A stretch of DNA of 64,000 nucleotides from Narthecium ossifragum (Eukaryota; Streptophyta; Magnoliopsida; Dioscoreales; Nartheciaceae). Within the stretch, counting starts at the first letter, position 1. Each line of letters begins with the position of its first letter. Both the position numbers and the translations under genes were made by a program. Below, piece by piece: positions 59,101 to 64,000 of this stretch. The stretch spans positions 5,001,054-5,065,053 of the forward strand of contig OY986973.1 of the NCBI GenBank assembly GCA_963920575.1, given 5' to 3'. The notes below the pieces were generated by a model. The model was not told the origin of the DNA and searched no databases. It saw only the letters and a list, made by a program, of their open reading frames with translations.

Positions 59101-60198
59101 CTCAAGTGGTTTCTACCTGGTGGTGGTAATGGGTTGGCTTGGGGTCTAATAACCCAAGCCCGTAAAGTTTTTGGAAATGTAGAGCATTTGCGCCCCTAAG
59201 ACAGGTAAAAGGTTTATCTAATAAAAAAAAGAATTAATGAATGAATTGAATGAGATGGTTGAGATGGCCTGGACTATGTTTGTTAATGAGTAAAGCTGCG
59301 TTAGGGCCTTGTTCTTCTCAAACTACCATTTGTAGTTGCAACAAAGGTGAAGTTAACACTTTTAGTCAAATCAGTTTCTAGGTGAATAGCTTCTCTTTAT
59401 TTCTTAAACTAGTTCTCTTATTGGAGAATTTTGTTCACTCTTTTGAACAGGTACTAGTCGGTGAGAAGCCTATTTATGAAACAAAGGATGTTACTCCATC
59501 AAAAGCAGGTCTGCAAACTGTTCTGCAGGTTGCAAAAACACAGCTGAAGTATTGGCCTGTGTTGAAAGATGGCTATGTGCTGCTCCAGTCGCAGTGGGAG
59601 TGGGTTTCATCTCCTGAAAGAAGTGAGTCAAGATGCTCGATGATGTTGCATTTACAGTTTTTATGACATTTATGCTAGAGGATTGTGCTGGACCAAAGAA
59701 AAATAGAGTTTTTAGTTTGAGTACCTCAAACTAAGGAAACTTTTATTCCAGCATAATCTATTCTGACTGTCCTACAGATGAGTTAGAATTATAGCATTAG
59801 TGGGGCTTTTGACACATTTAGCATAACAATTTCATGTTTTTTTATCATTAGTTGAGCCCGAAGGCGAAGGCTAGGAGTTACAGAAAACTATCCAAAACAT
59901 CCATACCATCATCACTAGACCAGACAAACCCTGATCTAGTAACCCAGAATGCACGAGCAATGCTATAATATGCTCTTTACATAACAATTTCATGTTAAGA
60001 GTTTGCTGGTGTGCTGACTGCCGAATGCTTTGACTCAATTTGCTTCCAGGTAACAAGGTAAAGAAAAGGAAGAGGCTAGTTGGACCATTTTGGTGGAAAT
60101 GGGGAAGCAAAAGAGTCATGTATGAACTGTTCTATGGCACCCTCAATTCAAGAGAGCATGAGAATGGAAGAACATGGCGATCCCACTTCCTTGAGTAA
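50124..60198 (+). CDS. HDA15: HDA15-like class II histone deacetylase with RanBP2 zinc finger
   Basis: A zinc-dependent deacetylase removing acetyl groups from histone lysines; HDA15 in Arabidopsis represses light- and stress-responsive genes with PIF partners. Coding exons: 50124-50648, 50777-50879, 51928-51989, 52890-52965, 53113-53177, 53688-53743, 54372-54495, 54614-54739, 54882-54932, 55698-55766, 56533-56641, 57715-57794, 58369-58451, 58551-58596, 59451-59622, 60050-60198. All phases match, giving 631 aa (Arabidopsis HDA15 is about 550; the extra length is in the N-terminus). A RanBP2-type finger (WFCINCTMPNFDDGLYCDIC) spans the exon 1/2 junction. The deacetylase core shows SHPHPERPDR, RPPGHHAG, DVHHGNGTQEIF, LHRHEGGRFYPGTG, ISAGFDAARGDPLG and EGGYNLRS, so zinc ligands and the catalytic His and Tyr are kept. 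Introns 14 and 15 carry a SINE and a LINE remnant. A 5' leader intron is likely. Confidence 0.95.
58974..59229 (+). mobile_element. 5S rRNA-headed SINE in HDA15 intron 14
   Basis: The first ~100 bp (GGGTGCGATCATGCCAGTAC, CTAATGCATCGGATCCCA, GGATGGGTGACCTCCTGG) is 5S rRNA sequence with an internal deletion of about 18 bp that removes the start of the A box. The IE and C boxes are kept. Next comes a tRNA-like part with TAGCTCAAGTGG (A box-like) and GGGTCTAATAACCC (B box-like), then an A-rich tail. Flanks AGAATTAATAGAAT (left, 58955) and AGAATTAATGAAT (right, 59230) look like a long target duplication with one indel. Together this fits retroposition of a 5S-tRNA composite SINE. A Cassandra-type LTR, which also carries 5S sequence, is the alternative, but the tail and long duplication favour a SINE. 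Confidence 0.75.
59839..59979 (-). mobile_element. Short LINE 3' end in HDA15 intron 15
   Basis: A 141-bp piece in reverse orientation with a short poly-T tail followed by TTAGTTGAGCCCGAAGG, resembling the 3' end of the LINE at 25778-27583 (TTAGTTGAGCCAAATGG). A perfect 17-bp duplication, CATAACAATTTCATGTT, flanks it at 59822-59838 and 59980-59996, proving target-primed insertion of a severely 5'-truncated copy. Confidence 0.85.
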
Positions 60199-60841
60199 AC
60201 TCGATGCAAATTATGATTAACATATGATTAGCCAACGAATCCTGAAATCATCTTGCTCGGAAGAGGTTGGCAATTTTGGTTATAATTGTGTGAGATATGA
60301 CATGCTTTTTGTTTTTGGGCATTTCCACAAATTTGATGGATTACCACAGCTGCATGTTTTGCTGTATTAATGAAGTATAATGTTTACATGGTCACCTCTG
60401 TCTAATATCACTTTTGTCCATTACGTTATCAAGAAAATGTGGTTTGGCTTTTCTTTGTGAAATATATATTTTCTAGAAAACAGGATTCATGCTTTCTAGA
60501 AATACGAAAGTGCCAAATGAATGTTTGTGGACTTCCTGTTTTTCATTTTTCAGAAAATATTTCTTCAGTTTACCAAACCAAATGTATTGCAAAACGGAAG
60601 TCCAAAACCAAAAGCAGCGAACAAAAATAAAGAATGCTCTTTACACCGCCTAATGCGCTTATGGCGATGAAGGTGGACCTTCGGTCGCCATATGATACGA
60701 TTCCGTCAGTTGGGATTTTCTGAAAGATGGTGTTTACTGCTATGAATTTTCCTGCTAGATGGATTTGTTGGATTATAACATGTGACAATATCTCAGTTCT
60801 TCCTGATCGTTAAGGAGGTGCTAATGAGGCAGTTTAAAGTG
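60199..60841. other. 3' region of HDA15 and spacer
   Basis: It contains the likely 3' untranslated region of the deacetylase gene (AATAAAATA-like motifs are not clear-cut). The remainder has no recognised gene up to the LTR-like unit. Confidence 0.4.
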
Positions 60842-63249
60842 TGTCGCGCCCCGACCCACAGGGCGCACCCGGGTCGGGACCGCGAGGGGGAAAGACCTAC
60901 AACTACAGTCTCAACTGGCGGAAACAGTCGAGACTACGGCCAGCTGGCGGAAACAGCTGCCGACAAGCACAAGCGGAAGCAAGGAACTAAACAACAGCTA
61001 TTAACATTTATTACAAAACAGTAATAAAAGAGTTAACAGGGTTCTAGTACAACAAGCTACAAGGGATCAATAGTCCCCAAAAAGAAGCTACACCACCCAC
61101 CGGGGTCTCCGCGAACGCACAAACGAATCCATCCTGACCCTCAGACATGGTCAGGATCCGGCACGCTGCCACGAGACGACCGAGGGGGTAACACAGGAGC
61201 AGAGCGGCCACCTACACTTGCAACAAACACAGTCCAGGTAGGCATGAGCAACAGCTCAGCTGGGTCCTACTCTACCACCTCGCTAAGAAGGCAAAACCCA
61301 AACGAACCAACCCTGAGGCCAAGTACTGAGGCTTGCCAAGGACCCCATAAATCCCGTCACTAACCCGAAGGATTCCTGTCCCAAGTACGCCCCTCCGACA
61401 ACCACTGCTCAGGGGTGGGCAACTCCGACAATCCCTGACACAGGGTGGACATGACGCTACTGGTAGGACACCCTTCCCCAAGCGGGATCTCCACACTTGG
61501 CGGAACGACCGAGGTTAAGACTACCATCTCTCAGTACTCCAAGCCACAGAGCCAACATGACCCCTAACTCCTGACCCAAGACTAAGCCTAGCCAGGGAGT
61601 CCATCGATCCCATCGATGTCCTTCCCCCCCCCCCCAGGGTTCCTGTCCAACCTACGTCCCTCCGATAACCACTGCTCAAGGACTGGGCTACCTCCGACGG
61701 TCCTTGACACAGGGTGGGCCGGACGATACTTGTAGGACACCCTTACCGGGGTAACGGCATCCCACGCTTAGTCCTAGATCACCGGAGTCCACGGGTCAAG
61801 CCCACACAGTCCAACCTAGCATGTCTAATGCACAGGAGCAGGGCAGGATATAAAATAGAGAAAGCAGTAACATGCAACACAGTAAAGGCACACTTTCGGC
61901 CCATTTATTCTAAACACTCCCGAGGATCATGACTTCCTTCGGTTCACCATAAAGCGATAAAAGGGCATAACCCATGGCCCAGTTACACTAAGCATTCCCG
62001 AGGGTTCATTACTCCCTCGGTTAACCACAAAGCGGTATACATTCAAGCATGATGTAAAACATAGAAGCCCCAAGGGCAAAACCGTCAAAATCCACTTACA
62101 TGCGTAGCCCCGCGGGCAAAACCCTCGAAATCCCTCTCTGCTACCGAAGGATCGATCCTCACCAAGGAAGGATCGATCATTCCAGCAACAGTGAGCTTTC
62201 CTCACTGTCGAGCCAAAGAAGATCGATCATTCCTCCCAGGAAGATCGATCTTTTTGGTGACAGAGGGCGCCCTTCCAGTCGCACCAAGGAAGATCGATCC
62301 TTCCTCCCAGGAAGATCAATCATTCTCGGGACGAAGGGTAACCATGCTCACCCAGGCCCCATGATCGATCTCCTCCCATAAGAAGATCGATCATGTGCTG
62401 GGCGCAGCAAGCCAACACCAAAAGGACCGATCCTTCCTCCCATGAGGATCGATCACCCATGGGTTTCGGCGTGCTTCCGGCCGGGAAAACCGCCGGAAGA
62501 CACAACCAAACCACACCAAACTTGGTGGGCTGGTAGATCTGAGTACCACGAGGCTACTCAAGGCCTCAAAACCAGCAAACACCAACAACACCAAGAGATC
62601 TAAAGAAAAATCAAAACCGGATTTAAACCCTCAACAAAGCCGGAGTTTGGAGTGAGAACCCTACCTCCTCAGAGCAGCTTCGATCCATGAAGCCTAGCCA
62701 AGGATCTTCCTCACGCCGTCACGGTTCCAACGAGCCTTCAAGCTTCGAGAACGGTGGCCGGAGGAGGGAGAACGGAGGAGGAAAAGGGGCGGTCGGAACA
62801 GGGGAAAGCAGAGCTCTCGCGGGGAAGAAGAAGAAAGAAAGAGGAAAGAGCAGGGGAAGGGGGCGGGGTAAGGCGGGGAAAGCCGGCGAAGGCGGGGAAA
62901 AGCTGGGGGAGGGGAGGGAAAGTCTTCCCTCCCCTGACAGGGGAAGCGACGGCCACCGCGGTGGCCGTCCTTCGAAAGCCACCGACAGAGACTTCCAGGC
63001 ACAGGCAGGATCGATCCTCCACGACCAAAGGATCGATCCTCCCTGCCCAGAAGTGCAAACTTGGGCTGGAAAACGGACCCAAGCCCAGAACTCCCAAACT
63101 AGGTCCCACCTAACCTTTCTAACAAACACAAGCATCAAACAAGGTCAGTGTGTGCACACCCAGTGTGGAATGACCGCCAAGGCGCAATTTTCCAAATTGC
63201 CCTTGGGGTCAACACAAGCCAAAAGGGAAAAGAGGGGCAGGTCCTCACA
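60842..63249. mobile_element. LTR-like unit, TG...CA with 5-bp target duplication
   Basis: It begins TGTCGCGCCCCGACCC, ends CCTCACA, and is flanked by AAGTG on both sides (60837-60841 and 63250-63254). This is the signature of a solo LTR or very long LTR of about 2.4 kb. An AGCAACAGCTCAGCTGGG motif near 61250 recalls the AGCTCAGTAGG phrase of plant Ty3-type LTRs. The interior has two diverged copies of a ~120-bp block (about 61370-61490 and 61635-61750), an array of GATCGATC palindromes at 62140-62460, and a GC-rich purine stretch at 62740-62940. No gag or pol coding is visible. Confidence 0.65.
62140..62460. repeat. GATCGATC palindrome array
   Basis: Eight exact GATCGATC sites, plus near-misses, alternate with TCCTCCCAGGAA-type spacers. 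Two further sites lie at about 63008 and 63030. The motif commonly sits in GGAAGATCGATCCTTCC, itself a longer palindrome. It is part of the LTR-like unit. Confidence 0.75.
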
Positions 63250-63254
63250 AAGTG

Positions 63255-64000
63255 TGTCACACCCCGACCCAGAAAACCTATCCAGGACGGGGCGTGAGGG
63301 TTCCTATCACTATTCATCTTCAATCGGCGCGATACAAAGCGGAAAAGACGGATAATTTAAACAGTTGTATTCCAGAGGTGAACAGATATTCAATTATAAT
63401 ACATCATTAAGTTGTACAGTTCATATGTGATACAAAATCTCCCAAGAGACAGATTTATACAAGATCCCAAAATCCTCAGAATGTTTACAATGTATACATA
63501 TATAAAAAAGGTACAACAGATAATCCTCCAGCAACCTCAAGCACCTCTGGATGTACTCGCGCCGCCAAAGGCCGATCCTGCCGGCTCCACGGAAGAAGAA
63601 CTGCCACCTGCACCTGCAAACGCAGCCCGGGTAGGAGTGAGCGATAAGCTCAGTAGGGTTCTACTCTACGGCACACTGAAAGGAGGAAAACAACAACAGT
63701 GTTGTCTCCCAGCCTAAGTCTACCGGATGCCACGGGTCCCATAACCCATCAATGTCCCAAGGGCTTCTGTCATGAACCTCTCTCTTGGACACGTTACCAA
63801 GATCACCCTAAACACTGACATGGGAACAGTACCATGCAGGATCACCCTTACCCAGCAGGGATACCACTGCCTGGGGACCACGTCGGGAACACATCGATTG
63901 CATCCTTAGCACTTGGCCCTGGGAAGACAACACGACCTCTAAATCTCAAACACAGATCAGAGTCAACTATCGTCAATCCTCAACACAAGAGATTCAAATG
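63255..64000. mobile_element. Second LTR-like unit, truncated by the window end
   Basis: It starts TGTCACACCCCGACCC immediately after the AAGTG that ends the previous unit. It is related but diverged: it shares CCCCGACCC near the start, AGCGGAA, and a GAGCGATAAGCTCAGTAGGG motif near 63640 at a comparable position. The right end lies outside the window. Confidence 0.5.

Noticed and set aside
62140..62460. Possible CRISPR-like array because of regular GATCGATC repeats
   Set aside because: The repeat is far too short, spacers are themselves repetitive, and this is a plant nuclear locus.
62687..63355. 222-codon plus frame and overlapping proline-rich minus frames
   Set aside because: GC-rich, low-complexity sequence inside the LTR-like unit, open in several frames at once with no family resemblance.

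Overview
The window is nuclear DNA from a flowering plant. Genes are split by many GT-AG introns, several are plant-type (a TOUSLED kinase, a NO POLLEN GERMINATION-type TPR protein, an HDA15-type deacetylase with a RanBP2 zinc finger), and the gaps hold typical plant transposons: MULE, hAT and Harbinger-like MITEs, LINEs, a SINE and LTR sequence. The clade cannot be fixed by eye. Two runs of exactly 200 N mark assembly gaps.

Layout. 1-2863: intergenic DNA with foldback elements and a nested MITE. 2864-17657 (-): an intact 16-exon TOUSLED-like kinase gene. 17658-21811: its upstream region, with MULE-type ends, a gap, and a second copy of a kinase exon with its flanking introns. 21812-23456 (+): a decayed MATE transporter followed by two LINE fragments (23.5-24.7 and 25.8-27.6 kb), then one inverted MATE exon (28.2-28.4 kb). 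28764-32463 (-): an NPG/TTC7-like TPR gene. 32.6-37.5 kb: repeats and a MULE with a 9-bp target duplication carrying a plant-mobile-domain gene. 37600-39828 (+): an EEF1A lysine methyltransferase 1-like gene. 40.7-43.1 kb: a Harbinger-like MITE, a gap and a hAT-type element. 43678-44317 (+): the UBA-domain tail of a rhomboid-like (RBL15-type) gene whose protease exons are not visible. 45483-48933 (-): a CCHC zinc-knuckle protein. 50124-60198 (+): an HDA15-like histone deacetylase sharing a divergent promoter region with the zinc-knuckle gene. 60.8-64 kb: a TG...CA LTR-like unit with a 5-bp target duplication, abutting a second related unit.

The host genes are unrelated housekeeping or regulatory functions: chromatin (TSL, HDA15), RNA surveillance (zinc knuckle), translation-factor methylation, and membrane or pollen biology (NPG, MATE). 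No operon-like logic is expected. Joining the exons by eye gave uninterrupted frames for five genes: kinase 668 aa, TPR protein about 698 aa, methyltransferase 237 aa, zinc-knuckle protein 550 aa, deacetylase 631 aa. I found no clearly new biological system. The most interesting items are a 5S-rRNA-headed SINE in an HDA15 intron, the duplicated kinase exon differing only at synonymous sites, the MULE carrying a PMD gene, the MITE that keeps the frame open inside a broken MATE exon, and a foldback family built from ATCGGTA/TACCGAT palindromes.
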